This document shows positions 8,767 to 15,520 of a DNA stretch of 64,000 nucleotides, one piece after another (the first letter of the stretch is position 1; the number at the start of each line of letters is the position of its first letter). The position numbers and the translations under genes were made by a program. The notes beneath the pieces were generated by a model. That model had not been told where the DNA came from. It saw nothing but the letters and a program-made list of their open reading frames with translations, and ran no database searches. Source of the stretch: Hyphomicrobiales bacterium. Its GTDB lineage: Bacteria; Pseudomonadota; Alphaproteobacteria; Rhizobiales; Rhizobiaceae. The stretch is from assembly GCA_900470285.1 (NCBI GenBank), contig UCAG01000014.1, positions 241,408-305,407 of the forward strand, read 5' to 3'.

Positions 8767-8802
8767 ATGAGAACGGGAGATGACCATGACACAGTCCGAT
8801 AA
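8767..8802 (+). CDS. Possible 11-codon leader ORF overlapping the M20 start
   Basis: AGGAG at 8754-8758 is spaced 8 bases from an ATG at 8767 that opens an 11-codon frame (MRTGDDHDTVR) ending at 8802. It runs in another frame across the M20 start at 8786. It could couple translation of the hydrolase, or be chance. Confidence 0.2.
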   Translation: MRTGDDHDTVR

Positions 8803-9979
8803 TTTTGCCCGTATCACTGATCTTGAACCACGCCGTGAAGCGTTGGAAGAAATCCGCCATCATCTTCATGCCAATCCCGAACTTTCTTTCGAAGAAGAGA
8901 AAACCGCTGCCTATGTGGCTGAAAAGCTGGAAAGCTGGGGCTATGAAGTCACGCGCAATGTTGGCGGTCATGGCGTTGTCGGTTGCCTGACAGTTGGTAC
9001 CGGCGGTCGCAGTGTTGCGATCCGTGCGGATATGGATGCGCTGCCAATTCTGGAAAAAACCGGTCTGCCTTATGCAAGTACAGTGGCCGGTAAAATGCAT
9101 GCCTGTGGTCATGATGGTCATACAACTATGCTGCTTGGTGCGGCTGAACATCTGGCACAGACAAAGAATTTCAACGGTACCGTCACACTGGTGTTCCAGC
9201 CTGCTGAAGAAGCCGGTGAAATCAGCGGTGCGCAGGCAATGATCGCAGATGGTCTGTTCGAGCGTTTCCCGTGCGATGCGATTTTTGGTCTGCACAATCA
9301 TCCGGGTGCACCGGAAGGCACTGTTCTTACCCGTTCCGGCCCGATGATGGCAGCGGCTGATACGGCTTATATCAAAGTCATCGGCAAAGGCGGTCACGCC
9401 TCCCGCCCGCATCTGACCGTTGATCCGGTGATGGTCGCCTGCAGTCTGGTTATGGCTCTGCAGACTGTGGTTGCCCGTAATGTCGATCCGACAGAAACAG
9501 CGGTGATTACTGTCGGCACTATTCACGGCGGTGAAGCATCCAATGTTATTCCTGATGATGTTGATCTGGCTGTGAGCATCCGCTCTTTCTCACCGGTTGT
9601 ACGTGAGTTGCTGCAAAAGCGCGTTTGCGAACTGACTGAGCAGCATGTGGCAGCCTATGGCGCGACAGCTGAGATCAAATATGAGCTGGGCTATCCGGTG
9701 GTGGTCAATTCTGATGCGGAAACCGCTTTTGCGACAGAAGTTGCGCGTGAGCTGATCGGAGATGCCAAGGTTTCAACCTGTCCTCTGATTCCGGGCAGCG
9801 AGGATTTTGCTTATTTCCTTCAGCACAAACCGGGCAGCTTCCTGCGTCTTGGCAATGGCGTGGATTCTGCTGTGCTGCATAATCCGAAATATAACTTTAA
9901 TGATGCCAATCTGCCGGTTGGTTCTGCTCTCTGGGCGCGACTGGCTGAACGTTATCTGGCTGCCGGTGGCAACAGCTAA
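8786..9979 (+). CDS. M20-family amidohydrolase (hippurate/N-acyl-amino-acid hydrolase type)
   Basis: About 397 residues from ATG 8786, preferred over ATG 8780 because GGGAG at 8775-8779 lies 6 bases before it. Metal-site motifs of the M20D group are present: MHACGHDGHTTM, FQPAEEAG with the catalytic Glu, GLHNHPG, and a C-terminal GSEDFAYFL followed by LHNPKYNFND. The lid/dimer domain is between about residues 180 and 290. Such enzymes cleave N-acyl or amide bonds (hippurate, N-acetyl amino acids, indole-acetyl amino acids). It follows the amino-acid ABC operon, beyond a terminator and a repeat, so it may be a separate unit acting on the imported compound. It is closely related to the second copy at 11855. 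No signal peptide: cytosolic. Confidence 0.88.
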   Translation: MTQSDNFARITDLEPRREALEEIRHHLHANPELSFEEEKTAAYVAEKLESWGYEVTRNVGGHGVVGCLTVGTGGRSVAIRADMDALPILEKTGLPYASTVAGKMHACGHDGHTTMLLGAAEHLAQTKNFNGTVTLVFQPAEEAGEISGAQAMIADGLFERFPCDAIFGLHNHPGAPEGTVLTRSGPMMAAADTAYIKVIGKGGHASRPHLTVDPVMVACSLVMALQTVVARNVDPTETAVITVGTIHGGEASNVIPDDVDLAVSIRSFSPVVRELLQKRVCELTEQHVAAYGATAEIKYELGYPVVVNSDAETAFATEVARELIGDAKVSTCPLIPGSEDFAYFLQHKPGSFLRLGNGVDSAVLHNPKYNFNDANLPVGSALWARLAERYLAAGGNS

Positions 9980-10082
9980 AGCATGTCTCCCAAAAGTGGG
10001 CACCGGTTTTGGGATAAAGACATGCGTTAAAACAAAGAAATAGAGCGGGTGCAGTGGATCCGATTACATGCAGCACGCTCTT
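9980..10082. repeat. Two-hairpin intergenic repeat, copy 2
   Basis: Starts directly after the M20 stop. GCATGTCT pairs with AGACATGC, with an inner CCCAAAA/TTTTGGG stem. The joint GTTAAAACAAAGAAATAGAG follows, then a second stem with TAGAGCGGGTGC against GCAGCACGCTCTT. The joint closely matches that of copy 3 (GTTGAAACAAAGAGTTAGAG). Confidence 0.7.
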
Positions 10083-10098
10083 GTGAAACGCATCTGAG

Positions 10099-10131
10099 AG
10101 ATAAAAAGGTGGTTCGCCGCCTTTTTATCTG
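10099..10131. terminator. Bidirectional terminator between convergent genes
   Basis: The arm GATAAAAAGG(T)GG and the arm CC(G)CCTTTTTATC flank a TTCG tetraloop, with A and T runs on either side. It can end both the rightward M20 transcript and the leftward exonuclease transcript. Confidence 0.8.
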
Positions 10132-10142
10132 CACTCCTATTA

Positions 10143-10733
10143 TTATTTCCTGCGGCTGGTGCAGGCTTCATATCCGTTGGCAAAGAGACGACCGGGGCGC
10201 ATTCCGATCATGCGCGGCACGTCTGCCAATGTGGTAGCGCCCACAGAATGCGCCATAGCGATTGTTGCCTGAGCACAGATCGCAGCATCTTCCGCAGCAT
10301 TATGATGATGAAAGCTCAGGCCAAGATAATCAGCCAGAATATTCAGCTTGTGTGACGGCAATTGCGGCCAGACTTTTTGTGCCATTTTGACGGAACACAG
10401 ATACTGAAATTCAGGATAGTTCTGCCGGTATAAATCCAGAGATGCACGCCAGACACTGAAATCAAAAGCAGCATTATGAGCAATCATTGTTGCTCCCGTA
10501 AAATCATCGGCGAATTCATCCATCACTTCCGGAAACTCTCCGGCATTTTCCACATGCTCCGGACGAATGCCGTGGATGGCAATGTTGAAAGAGGAAAAAC
10601 GCATATCTTTCGGGCGAATGAAGCGTTCTTCAACACGCACGACCTGATCATTTTCAATCCATGCCAGACCAACAGAACAGGCGCTGCCGCGTTGTTCATT
10701 GGCAGTTTCAAAATCAATTGCAATGGTTTTCAC
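10143..10733 (-). CDS. DEDDh 3'-5' exonuclease (DnaQ-like, DNA polymerase III epsilon family)
   Basis: The family start MKTIAIDFETAN fits a GTG at 10733 with GGAG about 6 bases upstream, rather than the GTG at 10748; this gives 196 residues. Exo I has IAIDFETAN (Asp and Glu ligands), Exo II IAHNAAFDFS, and Exo III HHHNAAEDA with the His and Asp of the DEDDh type. A standalone epsilon-like exonuclease without other polymerase domains is common in proteobacteria and acts in repair or trimming of DNA or RNA. It converges on the M20 gene and is followed upstream by a LysR gene on the same strand, with 89 bases between them. Confidence 0.88.
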   Translation of the reverse strand: MKTIAIDFETANEQRGSACSVGLAWIENDQVVRVEERFIRPKDMRFSSFNIAIHGIRPEHVENAGEFPEVMDEFADDFTGATMIAHNAAFDFSVWRASLDLYRQNYPEFQYLCSVKMAQKVWPQLPSHKLNILADYLGLSFHHHNAAEDAAICAQATIAMAHSVGATTLADVPRMIGMRPGRLFANGYEACTSRRK

Positions 10734-10822
10734 GGGATGCTCCGGCACTGTCTGTATGTGTTGTTACTGGAGAATAATGAGCGCATGGTCAAGAACCGGA
10801 GCTGCTGATGGCGGTAAAGCCG

Positions 10823-11731
10823 TCAGATGGCACTCCATTCTTCCATTCTCTCACGAATGAGATTGCGTAGAATGGGAAACATCGGCGGCTGGGAACGGCC
10901 GGACAGACGGATGATGGCAAATTGTGAGGTATCTGAAACAGGACGCACAGGAACTTCCACCAGTTGTCCAGAGGTTATCAGTTCATGTGCCGGTGCGATA
11001 ACGCCGTAATAAATGGTCTGACTGCTCAATGTGGTCTGAAGCAACCCGTCAATCGCATCGGAGTGGAAGGTGACACTCTCATCCGGATGGGCTTCCGGCC
11101 CGTAAATCGCGACCATATTGCGTATCTGCTCCGGCGCGAGAATGGTGGTTGCCAGCGGCCATGGCCGTAAGTCTGAAAACTTCACTCGTTGATTTTGCAG
11201 TATGGGGTGCCCCTGGCTGACCAGAAAACCTGTGCGCAATGCCGGCAGCATTTCAATATGCAGGTCTGCGGTTATCGTTACGCCTCTGATCTCCACGACC
11301 AGCATGTCCAGTGTCCTCTCCCGCAATGCCTGTACCTGCAGCGGAATAGAACCGCGCATCAGCAGAATATGCAAAGACGGATTGGTGGTTGAAAACCGGC
11401 TCAGAAGCGGCGCTGTGAGCAGGGCGCTTGGTGTTGATCCAAGTCCGATCCTGATACGTCCTGCACTGCCTTCATGTTGTTGCTTGACCACACGATGGAG
11501 TTCTTCTGTCTCGAACAATACGCGGCGTGCATGGTCGAGCACCACATTGCCAAAAGCCGTGACTTCACAGCGCTTGCCGATGCGGTCGACCAGCTTCATT
11601 CCCAGCTCGGCTTCCAGCTGCGCAATGCTGCGCGACAGTGCCGGTTGAGTCAGATGCGCATATTCAGCTGCCCGCGTGAAGGAGCCTTTCTCAGCAAGCG
11701 CAATAAAATGTCGTAATTGCTGAATGTTCAT
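10823..11731 (-). CDS. LysR-family transcriptional regulator
   Basis: A 302-residue protein with the N-terminal winged helix-turn-helix (MNIQQLRHFIALAEKGSFTR, then AAEYAHLTQPALSRSIAQLE) and a type II periplasmic-binding-like effector domain from about residue 90. It is divergent from the M20/MHS genes at 11855-14395, and the spacer holds a LysR-box-like palindrome. It probably activates that operon when a substrate or breakdown product is present. Start ATG 11731 has AGGAAAG upstream. Confidence 0.9.
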   Translation of the reverse strand: MNIQQLRHFIALAEKGSFTRAAEYAHLTQPALSRSIAQLEAELGMKLVDRIGKRCEVTAFGNVVLDHARRVLFETEELHRVVKQQHEGSAGRIRIGLGSTPSALLTAPLLSRFSTTNPSLHILLMRGSIPLQVQALRERTLDMLVVEIRGVTITADLHIEMLPALRTGFLVSQGHPILQNQRVKFSDLRPWPLATTILAPEQIRNMVAIYGPEAHPDESVTFHSDAIDGLLQTTLSSQTIYYGVIAPAHELITSGQLVEVPVRPVSDTSQFAIIRLSGRSQPPMFPILRNLIRERMEEWSAI

Positions 11732-11750
11732 GAAACTTTCCTAAATTGGT

Positions 11751-11765
11751 ATGCGTATTATGCAT
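11751..11765. promoter_or_regulatory. LysR-box-like palindrome between lysR and the M20/MHS genes
   Basis: ATGC-N7-GCAT (ATGCGTATTATGCAT) lies 20 bases upstream of the lysR ATG, and another TATGCAT half-site follows at about 11780. The T-N11-A form and the divergent position fit a LysR operator. This is inferred, not shown. Confidence 0.5.
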
Positions 11766-11854
11766 GATTATCAAATTTACTATGCATTGGACAAATGAAA
11801 ATGCACCTCGTAGCTAACATTGGTAATGGTTTCTAAGTTTAGGAGGGTGGAGTC

Positions 11855-13057
11855 ATGAAAAACATCAGAACGCTGATTGAGCGCGATGTTGAGGAGTTTG
11901 TTGCGTTGAGGCGCGATCTGCACCAGCACCCTGAACTGGCATTTAACGAAATCAGAACCGGTGGCATTGTCGCTGATCTGCTGGAAAAATGGGGCTATAA
12001 GGTTGAGCGCAATATCGGCACGACCGGTGTTGTCGGCCAGTTGCGCAACGGTGATGGATCAGCGGCCATTGGTCTGCGTGCGGATATGGATGCGCTGCCG
12101 ATTTTGGAAGCAACCGGTCTGCCTTATGCCAGTGTTAATAGCGGTGTGATGCATGCCTGCGGACATGACGGTCACACAACAATGCTGCTTGCCGCTGCCA
12201 AAGCGCTGGCTGAGCGCCGCAATTTCAACGGTACTGTGAATCTGATTTTCCAGCCTGCTGAAGAATATGGCCGTCCTGATAGCGGTGCAGCCCGTATGGT
12301 TGCTGACGGTTTGTTTGAAAAATTCCCGTGCGATGCCGTGTTTGGTATCCACAATATGCCGGGTTCCCCGCAAGGGCAGCTGCAATTTTATGACGGTGCG
12401 ATGATGGCATCGTCTGACAGTGTTTCTGTCAAGATCACCGGTCGTGGCGGTCATGGTGCGCAACCGCACACAACGGCCGATCCGATTGTTGCAACCGCTT
12501 CTATCGTGATGGCATTGCAGACTATAGTGGCACGAAATGTTAACCCGCTGGATGCTGCTGTTGTTACTGTCGGTGTTATGCAGGCTGGCAAAGCTAATAA
12601 TGTTATTCCTGAGACTGCACAGATCGAACTGACAGTGCGCTGTTTCAAACCGGAAGTCCGTGATTTGCTTGAAGACCGGATTCGTGATCTGGTCGCCACG
12701 CAGGCACAGAGTTTCGGTGTCAAAGCTGATATTGATTATTGTCGCGGCTATCCTGCCTTGCAGAATTCCACTGAAGAAACAGAGTTTGCACGACAAGTCG
12801 GTCAGAATTTTGCCGCTGAAGGTAGTTTTGTTGCCCAGACCACGCCGATGACCGGCAGTGAAGATTTCGCATTCATGCTCGAAAAGCGCCCCGGTTCTTA
12901 TGTTTTTCTCGGGAACGGCGATCAGCCAGGCCCTGTGAGCCGTGCGCTGCATAATGACGGCTTCGATTTTAATGATGCGAATATCGTTGAGGGAGCCGCT
13001 TATTGGGTAGCCTTGACGGAGGAATTCCTGAACGGCACCAGAGGCCGTAAAGACTAA
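11855..13057 (+). CDS. M20-family amidohydrolase, second paralogue
   Basis: A 400-residue protein with a strong ribosome binding site (AGGAGG) before ATG 11855. Motifs follow the same order as in the enzyme at 8786: HQHPELAFNE, GLRADMDALPI, MHACGHDGHTTM, FQPAEEYG, GIHNMPG, a GGHGAQPH lid motif, GSEDFAFML and ALHNDGFDFND. The two copies are clearly paralogous but differ throughout, so the duplication is old. It is followed by an MHS transporter 27 bases downstream and then glutaminase. Context suggests uptake of an N-acyl amino acid, its hydrolysis, and use of the released amino acid; N-acyl-glutamine is one possibility. Cytosolic. Confidence 0.9.
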   Translation: MKNIRTLIERDVEEFVALRRDLHQHPELAFNEIRTGGIVADLLEKWGYKVERNIGTTGVVGQLRNGDGSAAIGLRADMDALPILEATGLPYASVNSGVMHACGHDGHTTMLLAAAKALAERRNFNGTVNLIFQPAEEYGRPDSGAARMVADGLFEKFPCDAVFGIHNMPGSPQGQLQFYDGAMMASSDSVSVKITGRGGHGAQPHTTADPIVATASIVMALQTIVARNVNPLDAAVVTVGVMQAGKANNVIPETAQIELTVRCFKPEVRDLLEDRIRDLVATQAQSFGVKADIDYCRGYPALQNSTEETEFARQVGQNFAAEGSFVAQTTPMTGSEDFAFMLEKRPGSYVFLGNGDQPGPVSRALHNDGFDFNDANIVEGAAYWVALTEEFLNGTRGRKD

Positions 13058-13084
13058 AACTATTATATCTGTTGGAGGATAACC

Positions 13085-14395
13085 ATGAGCGCTTCTGTTA
13101 TGCACGCGCCGAATACGGCTTCGGACGATCTGTCCGGCCAGTCTGAAAAACCACCGGTCAAGGCAATTGCCGCGGCCGTTGCCGGTAACGCTCTCGAATT
13201 TTACGATTTCATCGTCTATTCGTTTTTCGCGGTTTATATCGGGCAGACATTTTTCCCGCTGGGCAGTGAAACAGCAAGCCTTCTGGCCTCGGTTGCGGTT
13301 TTTGGTGTGGGCTTTTTCACCCGTCCGCTTGGCGGCGTTCTGATCGGTGCTTTCGCGGATAAGGCAGGGCGCCGTGCTGCAATGATCCTGACCGTGACGC
13401 TTATTACTGTCGGTACATTGGGGTTGGCCGCAACACCAAGCTATGAAACCATTGGTATTGCTGCACCGATTATCGTTCTGCTATGCCGTCTGTTGCAGGG
13501 GCTGGCACTTGGCGGTGAAGTCGGACCGGCATCGGCCATGCTTATTGAAGCTGCACCGCGTGACAAGCGCGGCCTTTATGCCAGCTGGCAGATTGCCAGT
13601 CAGGGTATTGCCGTTGTTGCCGGTGGTCTGATGGGCGTGCTGGTGTCATGGTATCTGCCGCATGAGGATCTGGTGTCATGGGGCTGGCGTATTCCGTTCC
13701 TCGTCTCGCTGGCGCTTATTCCGATTGCGCTTTATATCCGACGTGCATTGCCGGAAACTCTGGAAAAGCCGAGTGATAAAACCGGTGCACAGATTGTGAC
13801 TTCGGTCTTCTCTGATCACACCCGTTTTCTGGTGCTTGGTATTCTGGTGATGATCTCCACCACCGTGTCGACACAGGTGGGCAACTATATGACCACCTAT
13901 GCCATTCAGACACTGAAGCTGCCGGCAACACTGGCACAGGCCGGTACAGTGCTTGGCGGTACGATGACTTTCATTTTTGCTCTCGTTGCCGGTTATCTTG
14001 CTGATAAATACGGCCGTAAAGGCGTGATGATCTGGCCTCGTATCGTGCTGATGATCGTTATTATTCCGCTGTTCTTCTGGCTGTCGGAATCTAAAGATGC
14101 GACTGTGCTGTTGATTGTAACCGCTGCGATTACACTGCTCACCTCGATGACAGGCGCTGCAAGCCTTGTGGCAATCCCTGAGATGATGCCGATTGCTTTG
14201 CGTGCCACCGGCGTTTCCCTGATCTATGCGATCGGCGCGACATTGTTTGGCGGTACCACACAGTTTATCATCACATGGCTGATCGGCATTTTTGGTGCTG
14301 TGGCACCGGCTTATTATGTGGTTGCAACCAGTGTGATTTCGCTTGTGGCAATGTTTATGATGCCGGAAACCCGTAATTTTGACGTTAAACGTTAA
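13085..14395 (+). CDS. MHS-family (ProP/ShiA/KgtP-type) MFS transporter
   Basis: A 436-residue inner-membrane protein with about 12 predicted helices. The MHS signature is clear: GNALEFYDFIVYSFFAVYIG near helix 1, the loop DKAGRRAAM between helices 2 and 3, and RLLQGLALGGEVGPA in helix 4. The second repeat has a similar loop (ADKYGRKGVMIW). Members bring in organic acids, betaines or aromatic compounds with protons. It follows the M20 gene by 27 bases and is likely co-transcribed under the divergent LysR. The substrate is probably the conjugate or acid that the hydrolase handles. Confidence 0.88.
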   Translation: MSASVMHAPNTASDDLSGQSEKPPVKAIAAAVAGNALEFYDFIVYSFFAVYIGQTFFPLGSETASLLASVAVFGVGFFTRPLGGVLIGAFADKAGRRAAMILTVTLITVGTLGLAATPSYETIGIAAPIIVLLCRLLQGLALGGEVGPASAMLIEAAPRDKRGLYASWQIASQGIAVVAGGLMGVLVSWYLPHEDLVSWGWRIPFLVSLALIPIALYIRRALPETLEKPSDKTGAQIVTSVFSDHTRFLVLGILVMISTTVSTQVGNYMTTYAIQTLKLPATLAQAGTVLGGTMTFIFALVAGYLADKYGRKGVMIWPRIVLMIVIIPLFFWLSESKDATVLLIVTAAITLLTSMTGAASLVAIPEMMPIALRATGVSLIYAIGATLFGGTTQFIITWLIGIFGAVAPAYYVVATSVISLVAMFMMPETRNFDVKR

Positions 14396-14458
14396 AAGAT
14401 CGCGCATTTGAGAATGGACAGACTGGCTGGCATTGTTTAGCCATTCTGGCTCACAAGC

Positions 14459-14490
14459 GGGCGGTGATACGGTGTAAACCGGTCACCGCT
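14459..14490 (+). terminator. Hairpin between the MHS transporter and glsA
   Basis: GCGGTGA at 14461 pairs with TCACCGC at 14483-14489, with CGGT/ACCG inside. It is followed by TGCTTTC rather than a clear T run. It may be a weak terminator or attenuator between the two genes. Confidence 0.4.
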
Positions 14491-14542
14491 GCTTTCATGA
14501 CTGTTGGTTACGCAATAGCGGTATCTCAAAGGTGTAAAATAG

Positions 14543-15475
14543 TTGAAACAGCGTTTGCGCGCCGTACTCGATGAAATCGAGGCTGAAATCAAAGATACCG
14601 GTATCCGTGGCAAAGTCGCTGATTATATTCCGCCTCTTGCACAGGTTGATCCCGCGAAATTCGGCATATCCATTATGCTTCATGACGGCACATTGATTTC
14701 TGCCGGTGACGCTCAGGAAAAATTCTCCATCCAAAGTATTTCCAAAGTGTTTGCTCTGGCACTGGCTCTGGGCAAAAGAGGGGACGGCATTTGGCAGCGT
14801 GTCGGCCGCGAGCCTTCGGGCGATCCTTTTAACTCCAGTGTTTTGCTTGAGTTGGAAAAAGGACTGCCGCGTAACCCGTTCATCAATGCCGGTGCCATTG
14901 TTATCTCGGACATTTTGCTGAGTTCGCATCAGCCTCGTGAAACGATCGGCGAGATTGTGCGCTTTGTGCAGTCAATTGCTGAGGATGACAATATTTATAT
15001 TGATGAAGTGGTGGCGAAAGCAGAAGACCGCACCGGCTTCAATAATGCGGCTCTGGCCAATTTGTTGAAAGCAAATAAAAATCTCGACAATCTGCCGCCT
15101 CATGTACTGGGCGTGTATCACCACCAATGTGCCTTGGCGATGTCCTGTGAGCAGCTGGCGCGGGCAGGCCTGTTTCTTTCTGCATCCGGCCGCAATCCTG
15201 TCAGTAATCACCGTATTGTCAGTGTGGAACGTGCCTTGCGTATCAATGCGCTGATGATGACCTGTGGTCACTATGACGGCTCAGGTGATTTTGCATTTCG
15301 TGTCGGCGTGCCAGCCAAAAGCGGTGTCGGTGGCGGTATTCTCGCTATCGTTCCCGGTATTTCATCCATTGCTGTGTGGTCGCCGGGTTTGAACCAGCAC
15401 GGCAACTCGCTGCTTGGCACACGGGCTTTGGAAATCCTGTGCCGCCGTATGGGCTGGTCAGTGTTCGGGCGCTGA
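14543..15475 (+). CDS. glsA: Glutaminase A
   Basis: A 310-residue protein, the usual glutaminase length, starting at TTG 14543 with AAAGG upstream. The serine beta-lactamase-like motif is present as [15 protein letters not shown] (catalytic Ser and Lys in S-x-x-K). Other family markers are [21 protein letters not shown] and [10 protein letters not shown], and near the end [13 protein letters not shown] and [13 protein letters not shown]. It hydrolyses glutamine to glutamate and ammonia in the cytosol. Lying after LysR-M20-MHS, it could use glutamine released from conjugates. It also occurs as an acid-stress enzyme in Brucella-like bacteria. The gap of 147 bases with a hairpin leaves its operon membership open. 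Confidence 0.93.
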   Translation: MKQRLRAVLDEIEAEIKDTGIRGKVADYIPPLAQVDPAKFGISIMLHDGTLISAGDAQEKFSIQSISKVFALALALGKRGDGIWQRVGREPSGDPFNSSVLLELEKGLPRNPFINAGAIVISDILLSSHQPRETIGEIVRFVQSIAEDDNIYIDEVVAKAEDRTGFNNAALANLLKANKNLDNLPPHVLGVYHHQCALAMSCEQLARAGLFLSASGRNPVSNHRIVSVERALRINALMMTCGHYDGSGDFAFRVGVPAKSGVGGGILAIVPGISSIAVWSPGLNQHGNSLLGTRALEILCRRMGWSVFGR

Positions 15476-15520
15476 AGCGACATTCTCGGCGAGATTTGCA
15501 TCGGGCAAAAACGAAAAACC

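Noticed and set aside
14395..14543. Riboswitch upstream of glsA
   Set aside because: Only simple hairpins are seen; no conserved riboswitch core was recognised.
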